Source: Alicyclobacillus tolerans (GTDB lineage Bacteria > Bacillota > Bacilli > Alicyclobacillales > Alicyclobacillaceae). From it: a DNA stretch of 64,000 nucleotides. The stretch spans positions 107,227 to 171,226 of the forward strand of contig NZ_JAJFNK010000006.1 of NCBI RefSeq assembly GCF_021739485.1, given 5' to 3'. Below the pieces are notes generated by a model. The model made no database searches and had not been told where the DNA came from. It worked only from the letters and a program-made list of their open reading frames with translations. A program made the position numbers and the translations under genes. Below, piece after piece: positions 25,410 through 32,431 of the stretch (position 1 is the first letter of the stretch; every line of letters starts with the position of its first letter).

Positions 25410-25486
25410 TGGTAGCGGCGGAGGGATTTGAACCCCCGACACCACGGGTATGAACCGTGTGCTCTGACCAACTGAGCTACGCCGCC
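25410..25486 (-). tRNA. tRNA-Met(CAT), copy 1
   Basis: 77-nt cloverleaf: GGCGGCG acceptor, D-arm AGCTCAGTTGGTCAGAGC, anticodon stem CACGG/CCGTG around TTCATAC (anticodon CAT), T-arm GGGGGTTCAAATCCCTC, encoded CCA. The sequence follows Bacillus elongator tRNA-Met; C34 modification to tRNA-Ile2 cannot be excluded from DNA alone but the body is Met-like. Confidence 0.93.
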
Positions 25487-25495
25487 GCATTTAGA

Positions 25496-25556
25496 TTAAA
25501 ACCCAGTGCTGGAGTGCTCGACGAACGTCCCATGCATCCTTCTGCCTGGGTTTTAA
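25496..25556. repeat. 11-bp perfect inverted repeat with 39-nt spacer
   Basis: TTAAAACCCAG (25496-25506) is the exact inverse of CTGGGTTTTAA (25546-25556). It sits just 5' of tRNA-Met copy 1. A short open frame overlaps it but lacks a ribosome site. Confidence 0.5.
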
Positions 25557-25756
25557 CAACCCATCGTTGTACATCCGTTTTACAACGCGTCGTGAAACGC
25601 GCCTCAGCCATTTTATTTTAATGTTACAGTCCTGGGAAATCAAGCCGTTTGGTTGTATGCCCCGCCACTCTTCCCGAGTCATTCCGTTTTTGCAGCAAGG
25701 TGTGAAACCAAAACGGTTCGGAAATAACTGTATGAGATGACATACCTAACGGAACC

Positions 25757-25834
25757 GTGTCCGCTGTATACGGCGACACTCTATCTCGTGAGGGGGAAAG
25801 GTCTTACGGCAAAGCCGGAAAGGGGGTCTCTAAC
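25757..25834 (+). promoter_or_regulatory. Structured untranslated leader of the small membrane-protein gene, unclassified
   Basis: A hairpin GTGT-(C)-CGC / GCG-ACAC (25757-25779) is followed by a purine-rich stretch and a small CGGC-AAA-GCCG hairpin (about 25809-25819) before the ribosome site AAAGGGGG. A further inverted pair, ACGGTTC (25713-25719) and GAACCGT (25752-25758), precedes it. No known riboswitch consensus fits. Confidence 0.35.
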
Positions 25835-26044
25835 GTGCGCAGAAACCTGATGTCCTTCGTCAAGCCAACGCGTATCCGGCCAAAAACCGGTACAGTGATT
25901 TGGGTTGCGGCAGTTGGCCTGTTCTTGTTATTGTCCAAACTCGATAGACCGACGTTCTACGTCGTTGTGTTTTTGCTGTCCTCGGCAATCGGCGGATGGA
26001 TGTTCTTTAAAGCAAAAAAAGCCGCTGACCGTCAGGACAGCTAG
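25835..26044 (+). CDS. Small two-helix membrane protein
   Basis: 69 residues from a GTG at 25835 with GAAAGGGGG 8 nt upstream. A basic N-terminus (RRNLMSFVKPTRIRPKTG) precedes two hydrophobic helices (VIWVAAVGLFLLL and YVVVFLLSSAIGGWMFF) and a charged tail. It is the only protein gene inside this tRNA group and reads opposite to the tRNAs. Unrecognised. Confidence 0.65.
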   Translation: MRRNLMSFVKPTRIRPKTGTVIWVAAVGLFLLLSKLDRPTFYVVVFLLSSAIGGWMFFKAKKAADRQDS

Positions 26045-26052
26045 CTTATATC

Positions 26053-26129
26053 TGGTAGCGGCGGAGGGATTTGAACCCCCGACACCACGGGTATGAACCG
26101 TGTGCTCTGACCAACTGAGCTACGCCGCC
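26053..26129 (-). tRNA. tRNA-Met(CAT), copy 2
   Basis: Identical in sequence to the tRNA at 25410-25486, including the anticodon loop TTCATAC and the encoded CCA. It lies 5 nt after the 3' end of tRNA-Ser on the same strand, so the two are probably co-transcribed. Confidence 0.93.
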
Positions 26130-26134
26130 AAATC

Positions 26135-26228
26135 TGGCGGAGAGAGAGGGATTCGAACCCTCGAGACGGGGTTAAGCCGCCTACACGATTTCCAGTCGTG
26201 CTCCTTCGACCAACTCGGACATCTCTCC
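26135..26228 (-). tRNA. tRNA-Ser(GGA)
   Basis: 94-nt class II tRNA: acceptor GGAGAGA, anticodon stem ACGA/TCGT with loop CTGGAAA (anticodon GGA), a long variable arm (TAGGCGGCTTAACCCCGTCTC region), T-arm GAGGGTTCGAATCCCTC and encoded CCA. Confidence 0.93.
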
Positions 26229-26374
26229 ATGCTTGCTTGAGAACCTCTTGCGTCAAGCGACAGTTGATATCATAGCACGAACCTGGACAAGCAAGCAAGG
26301 GGGTAAACCAGGAAATTTCAATAAAATCGTATGTGGATGAATCCCATACCGGATAATCCCTTACAAGGAAAGAA

Positions 26375-26402
26375 CCGTACAAGCGTCAATGCGCTTGTAC
26401 GG
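26375..26402 (-). terminator. Hairpin spanning the stop codon of the thioredoxin-fold gene
   Basis: CCGTACAAGCG (26375-26385) pairs with CGCTTGTACGG (26392-26402), and the TGA stop (26386-26388) lies in the 6-nt loop. On the minus strand the stem is followed by TTCTTTCC. It is the likely terminator of the gene and places the stop inside the hairpin. Confidence 0.6.
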
Positions 26403-27042
26403 CCTCCATGACCTTCTGCAGGAGCATCTGCTCTGGAGCTGCTCCTTCCAGAGAGTGATCGTCCGAATTGTTAATGACGGTTTTCGGTACACCGTAGACA
26501 TCAAAACGGGTGGCCCAATCGGAGAACTCGGTGGCTTCCACCATGTTGCCCACCACTTTCGGAGATTCAAATGCAAACTGATGTGCAAGCCGCACCGCGG
26601 CTGGACAATACGGTCAGGTAGGTGTTACGAACACCGACAAATCGACCGCAGACGGCAAGCTCGCCAGCTGCTTTCTGGTTTCCGGCGACAAGCCTGAGTC
26701 GCGCTGAGACACCATGATGACGTCCTCGAGCAGAGTCGCGAATTCGTAGCCGCTTGGGGGCCCGAAAAAGCGAATCCCGTAGTCAAAATGATTGTCATCC
26801 GTCAACACAATGACAGGCGCCTTGTCAATTCCGAGAGATTTCGCCTTCTCTTCGTCGGTGTACAGATTCAACGTCTCCAACGTGAGAAGGTCCGACAAAC
26901 TTACAAGTTCTTCCAACAGTTGTTTGATTTCCGGACAACTTGCGCAGTTCAAAGATGTTTCGAAAAACTGTATCACAACGGGTTGTGCCAATTTTTCAAA
27001 ACGCTCTTTAATGACCTTGCGGTTGCTTTCAGAAATAATCAA
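26386..27042 (-). CDS. Thioredoxin-fold protein disulfide oxidoreductase with in-frame TGA at the active site (probable selenoprotein)
   Basis: The reading frame runs from a TTG at 27042 (GGAGG 7 nt upstream) through an in-frame TGA at 26616-26614 to a TGA stop at 26386, 218 residues in all. The two-domain plan is that of PDO/glutaredoxin-like oxidoreductases: an N-terminal redox site C33-A-S-C36 (SLNCASCPEIKQLL) and a second site after SVFVTPT, where the frame reads TGA-Pro-Tyr-Cys146. Homologues have Cys-Pro-Tyr-Cys here, so the TGA replaces exactly the nucleophilic Cys143. The sequence after it (PAAVRLAHQFAFES, GVPKTVIN, the cis-Pro motif) stays intact and protein-like. A short hairpin with a GGU loop begins 11 nt after the TGA. 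Selenocysteine insertion is the best explanation; a nonsense mutation or base error cannot be excluded. Confidence 0.75.
26588..26613 (-). promoter_or_regulatory. SECIS-like stem-loop directly after the in-frame TGA
   Basis: In the mRNA, AGCCGC (complement of 26597-26602) pairs with GCGGCT (complement of 26588-26593) around the loop GGU (26594-26596). The loop begins 17 nt after the UGA; in E. coli fdhF the GGUC loop begins 18 nt after. Bacterial SECIS elements need a G near the start of the apical loop at about this distance. Confidence 0.6.
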
Positions 27043-27209
27043 ACTGCCACCTCCAATCTGTCTCCATCCATTATACCCAACAAGGTATGGGTTTTGAAAG
27101 CTCACGAGCCAAATTCCTGACATGGGACTACCATTATAGTATTCCAAATCCATCGCGGTTTGTGCATGCAAAATTCGCGACACCTTGCAGATGGTATCGT
27201 TCCGTGTGA

Positions 27210-28385
27210 TTACACCTTGGAAACCGGAGATTCAGCCCCATTTAACAGCGTCCACAGTTCTTTCACATCGGACCAGATGTAATCGCAGTCGAGTTCCTCA
27301 AACTGCGCACGAGCCTTTTCTCCTTCCAAGCCGGTTAAAACAGCTGCAAAATCACAGCCTATTGCCTGCGCGGCGAGGCGATCTGCGACAGAATCCCCAA
27401 CAATCAACGTCGTTCTTGCATCTTCTTGCGGCAACGGCAACGGATGGTTCAGGACCTCGACAGGGTCTTTGGCCGCCAAATAACTCCTCAAATAAGAAAA
27501 CGGGTTAGGTTTTGCCAGCGGCGCCGCTTTGGGATGCGTCCGTTCCGCCCGCAGCACATCGCTTGCTGTGGACACGCGGGCGTCGTCAAAAAACTTCAAC
27601 CAACCCAGTTCTTTCAGTGGAACCTTGGTTTCGATTTCCGGCCTTCCCGTAGCAATTCCCAAAACGACGTTTTGCTTTTTGCAAGCCCCTAACAGGTTTG
27701 CGAATTCCTGCGGCTGGACAATGGCAATTTCGTCCGAGAGAAAGCCCTTCTTGCCGGGTTGATGCGTGTGACCGACGTACGAATCGCCGAGATACCACTC
27801 TTGAAACGTTTCCTGGCATACGTTCCACAACGCCCGCTCGTATCCGAATGCGGTCACTTCAGGGCCCAGAAGACTCTGAAGGCGGTTTTCAAGGTCTTCA
27901 AACAGTTCCGCTTTCGTGGCGGCTTTGGACGCACTTTCCAGATAAGCGTCAAAGTCGATTTGCACCCGCACGTTTGAGTTTGCAAGTTCGTCGCGAACCA
28001 AATCTAGTGCCTGCCTTGTCCAACCCTCTTGAACAGCTTGGAGAAGGCGCTGTTGAAATCCGGTCTCGCTGTGTTCCAAAAGCCGTGCGAGGATTCTCGT
28101 CAATTGAAAGGCAGTCTGCAAGTAGACCATGTCCCAATTGGCATTGACCCCCACTTGCTTCATCGCTCGCAGGACGCGGTCCTCTGCAAAAACCGCACGC
28201 CGGATCGCGCGGATGTGCGGCTCCGAATAGGCAGGTTGGAATTCCGGTACACCGCTTACAGCTACGCTAAGGTACTGTGGACTGTAGAGCAATTCGTGAA
28301 CGGTCAAAGCGGATGCGTCAAAATACCGTTCCTCACTAAGCATGACTCCGTCTATGTCGAACAAAATGGTTCGGTAATGCAACAC
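27210..28385 (-). CDS. HAD-superfamily phosphatase, candidate for the phosphoserine phosphatase step
   Basis: 391 residues. HAD motif I is ILFDIDGVM (Asp10, Asp12) directly at the N-terminus, motif II is GIATGRP (Thr), motif III Lys is in KPNPFSYL, and motif IV is GDSVADRLAA. A large all-helical cap of about 200 residues separates motif I from motif II, much longer than in SerB (about 220 residues in total). GTG start at 28385 with TTAGGGGG upstream. It follows serC on the same strand after 114 nt, in the order serA-serC-HAD. Since no serB is visible, this protein may dephosphorylate phosphoserine; the sequence alone does not prove the substrate. Confidence 0.78.
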   Translation of the reverse strand: MLHYRTILFDIDGVMLSEERYFDASALTVHELLYSPQYLSVAVSGVPEFQPAYSEPHIRAIRRAVFAEDRVLRAMKQVGVNANWDMVYLQTAFQLTRILARLLEHSETGFQQRLLQAVQEGWTRQALDLVRDELANSNVRVQIDFDAYLESASKAATKAELFEDLENRLQSLLGPEVTAFGYERALWNVCQETFQEWYLGDSYVGHTHQPGKKGFLSDEIAIVQPQEFANLLGACKKQNVVLGIATGRPEIETKVPLKELGWLKFFDDARVSTASDVLRAERTHPKAAPLAKPNPFSYLRSYLAAKDPVEVLNHPLPLPQEDARTTLIVGDSVADRLAAQAIGCDFAAVLTGLEGEKARAQFEELDCDYIWSDVKELWTLLNGAESPVSKV

Positions 28386-28407
28386 CTGCGTCCCCCTAAC
28401 TACTTGT

Positions 28408-28455
28408 GCACCGGCCAAGCGCAACGGTGCAAAGCCCGTCGCCGCCGGCCGGTGC
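28408..28455. repeat. 9-bp GC-rich inverted repeat between serC and the HAD gene
   Basis: GCACCGGCC (28408-28416) and GGCCGGTGC (28447-28455) are perfect inverses with 30 nt between. In the minus-strand transcript the hairpin lies between serC and the phosphatase gene and could tune or separate their expression. Confidence 0.5.
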
Positions 28456-28498
28456 GATTTACTTCCTGGTCCACTGGCAATCTATCACTCGGTTGTGG

Positions 28499-29596
28499 TT
28501 ATCCGTTGCGCTTTTGAAAATCCAACATAAAGGCAGCCAAACGCTCGCAGTCTTTGATGGATACGGCATTGTACAGCGAAGCGCGGCAGCCGCCGACCGA
28601 ACGGTGTCCGTTCAAACCGATTAACCCGCTGGCCTTTGCTTCGTCAAGAAAAACCTTTTCCAGTTCCTCGGTGGCCAAGCGGAAAGTCACGTTCATTTTT
28701 GACCGGCTGTCCGGCGCAACATACCCGTTGTAAAAGCCTTGACTGTTATCGATCGCGTCGTAAATCAATCCCGCCTTCGCCTCGTTTTCGCGGGCAATGG
28801 CGGAAACGCCGCCGCGTTCCTTGGCCCACTGCAGCACCAGCGACAACATGTAGATTCCAAATGTCGGCGGTGTGTTGTACCGCGAATCGTTTTTCGCGTG
28901 GATGTCGTAGCGAAGCATTGTCGGTAGTTCCTTGTTGGCAGCCTCGACGAGGTCGTCTCGTACGATCACGACGGTCAGTCCGGACGGCCCCAGGTTTTTT
29001 TGGGCGCCCGCGTAGATCAGGCCGAACTTTTCCACGGGGATTGGCCGGGACAAAATGTCGCTGGACATGTCTGCGATGAGGGGCACATGACCGGTATCCG
29101 GATACTCCGCCCATTGCGAACCAAAGATGGTGTTGTTCGAAGTGATATGCAAGTACCGATCGTTGGCGTCCAGCGCTATTTCTTGCACATTCGGAATGCG
29201 CTTGTAGCCCTCTTCTTTCGTACTTGCTGCAACGCGAACTGTACCAAACAACGCTGCTTCCTTTTGCGCCTTTTCCGACCACGATCCCGTCAGAACATAC
29301 CCTGCTGTTTGTCCCGCGGACAGCCAATTCATTGGGATCATGCTAAACTGCAGGCTGGCTCCCCCTTGTAAAAACAGTACGCGGTAGTTCGTCGGAATCG
29401 ACAATAAGTCGCGAAGCGAAGCTTCCGCCTCTTCCTGGACTTTCGCATAGGCCTGGTTCCGGTGGCTGATTTCCATAATGGACATGCCGGTGCCACGAAA
29501 ATTCAGCAACTCAGCTTGTGCTTGTTCTAAAACGGGTGTTGGAATGGCAGCGGGACCCGCGCCAAAATTGGATGCTTGTTCACGTTCAAATGGCAT
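28499..29596 (-). CDS. serC: Phosphoserine aminotransferase SerC
   Basis: PLP-dependent class V aminotransferase of 365 residues converting 3-phosphohydroxypyruvate to phosphoserine. It shows NFGAGPAAIPTPVLEQAQAELLNF, GTGMSIMEISHR, LFLQGGASLQFSMIPMN, ADMSSDILSRPI and the PLP lysine in IYAGAQKNLGPSGLTVVIV, ending GGCRASLYNAV. The ATG at 29596 is about 12 nt after GAAGGAG; another ATG lies at 29608, abutting it. It follows serA by 38 nt on the same strand. Confidence 0.95.
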   Translation of the reverse strand: MPFEREQASNFGAGPAAIPTPVLEQAQAELLNFRGTGMSIMEISHRNQAYAKVQEEAEASLRDLLSIPTNYRVLFLQGGASLQFSMIPMNWLSAGQTAGYVLTGSWSEKAQKEAALFGTVRVAASTKEEGYKRIPNVQEIALDANDRYLHITSNNTIFGSQWAEYPDTGHVPLIADMSSDILSRPIPVEKFGLIYAGAQKNLGPSGLTVVIVRDDLVEAANKELPTMLRYDIHAKNDSRYNTPPTFGIYMLSLVLQWAKERGGVSAIARENEAKAGLIYDAIDNSQGFYNGYVAPDSRSKMNVTFRLATEELEKVFLDEAKASGLIGLNGHRSVGGCRASLYNAVSIKDCERLAAFMLDFQKRNG

Positions 29597-29634
29597 CGTC
29601 TGTTCCATCTCCTTCGCGTTGACTGCCTTTTGTT

Positions 29635-31218
29635 TTATAGGTCGATTGCTCGGACCAAACGGATGCCAGAGATGTTGGAAATGGCTTTAACGACGTCTGT
29701 CGGCACCAGTTTGTCGACGCTCAAAACCATAACGGCTTCGCCGCCCGTCTCGCGACGGCCAACCTGCATGGCCGCGATGTTCACGCCGGCATTTCCAAGC
29801 AGCATGCCGATTTGTCCAATCATGCCGGGCTGGTCTAAGTGGCGAGTATAAAGCATAGTACCTGCCGGAGAAGCATCCAGCGAATAGCCGTCGATTTCCA
29901 CGATGCGCGGACCAAACCCATTGTACAGCGTTCCTGCAATGCGGTGCTCTCCGGCTTCGCCCTTAAGGGCAATCGTAATCACGTTCGTAAACACCTTGCT
30001 CTTGGGCTGCTTGATTTCGCGAACGTTAATTCCGGCTTGTTCCGCCAGGAACGGCGCATTGACGTAGTTTGCCTCGTCACTGTAACGGTAGCTAAACAGC
30101 CCCTTTAATACCGTCCGCGTGATGAACGCCAAGTTTTGTTCGGCCAACTGGCCCCCGTAAGTAATTTCGATCTCGGAAAAAGCGCCTTCCACTAATTGGG
30201 CGCTGAATAGACCGAGCTGTTCACCCAGCTTCAAATAGGGTTCCAAATGCGCTTTTTGCTCTCCGGTCAGCGACGGGAGGTTCACTGCGTTCCGAAAAGG
30301 TTGTCCCATCAGCACCCGGCCGACTTCTTCAGCGACGTCAATGGCCACGTTGACTTGGGCTTCCACCGTCGACGCTCCCAGGTGTGGGGTGACGACCACG
30401 TTGCGAAACCCGAGCAGAGGATGATCGGTTCGCAAGGGCTCTTCTTCAAATACATCCAGCGCCGCTCCGGCGACCTTGCCGGACTTCAAAGCTTCAGCCA
30501 AGGCTTCCTCGTCAATGATTCCGCCGCGGGCGCAATTCACGATGCGCACGCCGTCTTTCATCAGGTTGAAGGCATCGCGGTTCAACAAGTGCCGTGTTTC
30601 TTTGGTCAAAGGGGTGTGAACTGTGATGAAATCCGCATTGCGAATAGCATCTTCCAAGGAAACTTTGGCAATCCCCAGTTCTTTGGCGCGGTCTTCGGTT
30701 AAAAACGGATCGTATCCGAGAACTTCCATTTCAAACCCCATGCCCCGTTTTGCCACTTCCGTACCAATTCGACCCATTCCGACTACAGCCAGCGTCTTTC
30801 CTCGAAGCTCGACGCCCACAAATGACTTTCTGTCCCACTTGCCTTCCAAGATGGACCGGTTGGCTTGCGGAATAAACCGGGACATCGAAATCAGCATCGC
30901 AAATGTATGTTCAGCAGCGGAAATGGTATTCCCATCCGGTGCGTTTAGAACTACCACTCCCTTGCGTGTCGCCGCAGGAATATCAATGTTATCCACCCCG
31001 ACGCCTGCACGTCCAATGACTTGCAAACGGTGAGCTGCTTCCAAAACCCTCGCCGTAACCTTGGTCTGAGAACGTACGAGTAAGGCGTCGTACTCCCCAA
31101 TTTCCTGCACGAGTTGGTCTTCACTCATGCCAGTTTGCGTCACCACGGAAACGTCCGGAAGACTTTCAAGCTTTGCAATCCCCAATTGCGATACGTCATC
31201 TGCTACCAGAACCTTCAT
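29635..31218 (-). CDS. serA: D-3-phosphoglycerate dehydrogenase SerA
   Basis: 527 residues, the long form with intervening and ACT domains. The substrate domain begins MKVLVADDVSQLGIAKL, the NAD site is VVGMGRIGTEVAKRG, and RGGIIDEEAL and TPHLGAST (catalytic His) are present. The allosteric-substrate-binding region follows (about 315-450). The C-terminal ACT domain (about 455-527, ending DVVKAISNISGIRLVRAIDL) is where serine binds in related enzymes. ATG at 31218 behind GGAGGCGGAG. It catalyses the first step of serine synthesis; serC and a HAD gene follow. Confidence 0.95.
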   Translation of the reverse strand: MKVLVADDVSQLGIAKLESLPDVSVVTQTGMSEDQLVQEIGEYDALLVRSQTKVTARVLEAAHRLQVIGRAGVGVDNIDIPAATRKGVVVLNAPDGNTISAAEHTFAMLISMSRFIPQANRSILEGKWDRKSFVGVELRGKTLAVVGMGRIGTEVAKRGMGFEMEVLGYDPFLTEDRAKELGIAKVSLEDAIRNADFITVHTPLTKETRHLLNRDAFNLMKDGVRIVNCARGGIIDEEALAEALKSGKVAGAALDVFEEEPLRTDHPLLGFRNVVVTPHLGASTVEAQVNVAIDVAEEVGRVLMGQPFRNAVNLPSLTGEQKAHLEPYLKLGEQLGLFSAQLVEGAFSEIEITYGGQLAEQNLAFITRTVLKGLFSYRYSDEANYVNAPFLAEQAGINVREIKQPKSKVFTNVITIALKGEAGEHRIAGTLYNGFGPRIVEIDGYSLDASPAGTMLYTRHLDQPGMIGQIGMLLGNAGVNIAAMQVGRRETGGEAVMVLSVDKLVPTDVVKAISNISGIRLVRAIDL

Positions 31219-31722
31219 GACTCTCCGCCTCCTGTCTGTCTCCTTGCCGCCTGCACTGAACTCTTTGCACGCTTGCTGCGCGTTTTCGGGGTTCCTCAGC
31301 CACATCCGGCAACGGCGTATGTGGACGACCCCCATGTTCTAGCCTGAACAAAAACACGCCTGAACACTCTGCATATGCAAGAGGCCCAGGCGGTCGGCAA
31401 CGTGTTTACATCGCATTTCCCTGTGGTTAACCCCACTTCCGCCAGTCATGCGACGCTTTGTATCGAGTTAATTAGACACGAAACACTACATATTCGCGTT
31501 TGTAAATAAAAGTACAAGAGTATTTAGAATTCGTCAAGCCAAACTTTGTGTCAGCTTTATGCAAATTTCGAACTCCGAGCATTCAGGTTCGCTTTTTAGC
31601 TTCGGATAATTGGACTCACTTTTGGAAAACTACTGGCAACGAGACCGGGACAAGTTACCTGCCAAGGGGTCGAGTTCCAATTGTTTTTCCTGGTCCCAAC
31701 TTTCGGGAAGGAGATACAAATC
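31219..31722. other. Divergent upstream region of serA and the sulfocyanin-like genes
   Basis: About 500 bases. CCACAT and ATGTGG near 31301-31324 form a hairpin in the serA leader. No T-box signature, lysine or glycine riboswitch consensus is visible. The part 31480-31560 is A/T-rich and likely holds promoters; GGGAAGGAGA at about 31706-31715 is the ribosome site of the following gene. Confidence 0.4.
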
Positions 31723-32418
31723 ATGAAACGTCGAATTGCGATGGCCGGCACTGCCTTGGCAATTGCTCTTGTCTGTACAGGATGCAACGGCCAAAACGCG
31801 GTTTCAAACGCAGCCAATGCGACAAGCAATGCCGCCGGAATGGCAGCAAATGCCGTGAACCAAACCGCGAAACAAGGAGCCGACGCAGTGGGCCGCACGG
31901 CCAATGCAGCAGGTGCGGCCGCTTCTCAAGGGGCCCATGCCATGCACAATGCTGTGAGCGGGGCTGCCGCCGATACAAACGCGGCGCTGTCTCATTGGCT
32001 GGTCGAGCACCCGCGGGCTAGAAGCGTCGACCTCACGCTGGTGGCCGGATTTAACAACCACAACCGGGGCTTCAATTTTAACGGATACAGCAACGGCGAC
32101 ATGGCGGTTACGGTGCCCAAGGGTTGGACAGTGCACGTTACCTTTCAAAACAGAAACGGGATCGCCCACAGTGCCATGATTGTTCCGTACAACCAGCACG
32201 CCAAACCGAGCCGGTTTACCCCCGCTTTTTCCGGGTCGAGCACCTCAAACCCAAGTACGGGTGTTGCACGAAATTCCATTCAGACCTTCCAATTTAAAGC
32301 GGACAAGACGGGTCAGTATGCGATTATCTGCGGAGTGCCTGGTCACGCCGCAGCCGGAATGTGGGACGTGTTTCGCGTCTCCGACACCGCAAAAACACCC
32401 AGCCTAACGACCAAGTAA
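31723..32418 (+). CDS. Sulfocyanin-like blue-copper lipoprotein with Ala-rich linker
   Basis: 231 residues. A signal peptide ends in lipobox VCTGC with Cys21. Residues 22-90 form an Ala/Asn-rich amphipathic stretch (NAANATSNAAGMAANAV and similar). The C-terminal cupredoxin domain (about 95-220) has all four type 1 copper ligands in sulfocyanin spacing: His149 (GIAHSAMIVP), Cys203, His208 and Met213 (IICGVPGHAAAGMWD). ATG at 31723 behind AAGGAG. Sulfocyanins carry electrons in the respiratory chains of acidophilic archaea and some iron-oxidising Bacillota. It would sit on the outer face of the membrane. A second, related gene follows after 13 nt. Confidence 0.85.
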   Translation: MKRRIAMAGTALAIALVCTGCNGQNAVSNAANATSNAAGMAANAVNQTAKQGADAVGRTANAAGAAASQGAHAMHNAVSGAAADTNAALSHWLVEHPRARSVDLTLVAGFNNHNRGFNFNGYSNGDMAVTVPKGWTVHVTFQNRNGIAHSAMIVPYNQHAKPSRFTPAFSGSSTSNPSTGVARNSIQTFQFKADKTGQYAIICGVPGHAAAGMWDVFRVSDTAKTPSLTTK

Positions 32419-32431
32419 AGGAGGAAGCGCC

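Noticed and set aside
25491..25682. 63-residue minus-strand ORF next to tRNA-Met copy 1
   Set aside because: No ribosome site before the ATG, and an 11-bp inverted repeat covers its 3' end; a basic helical look alone is not enough.
25757..25834. Cyclic di-GMP (GEMM) riboswitch
   Set aside because: A GGCAAAGCC-like word is present but the conserved GEMM core and tetraloop-receptor arrangement are absent.
31219..31560. T-box or amino-acid riboswitch upstream of serA
   Set aside because: No AGGGTGGNACCGCG-like T-box sequence or other known consensus; only a small hairpin is present.
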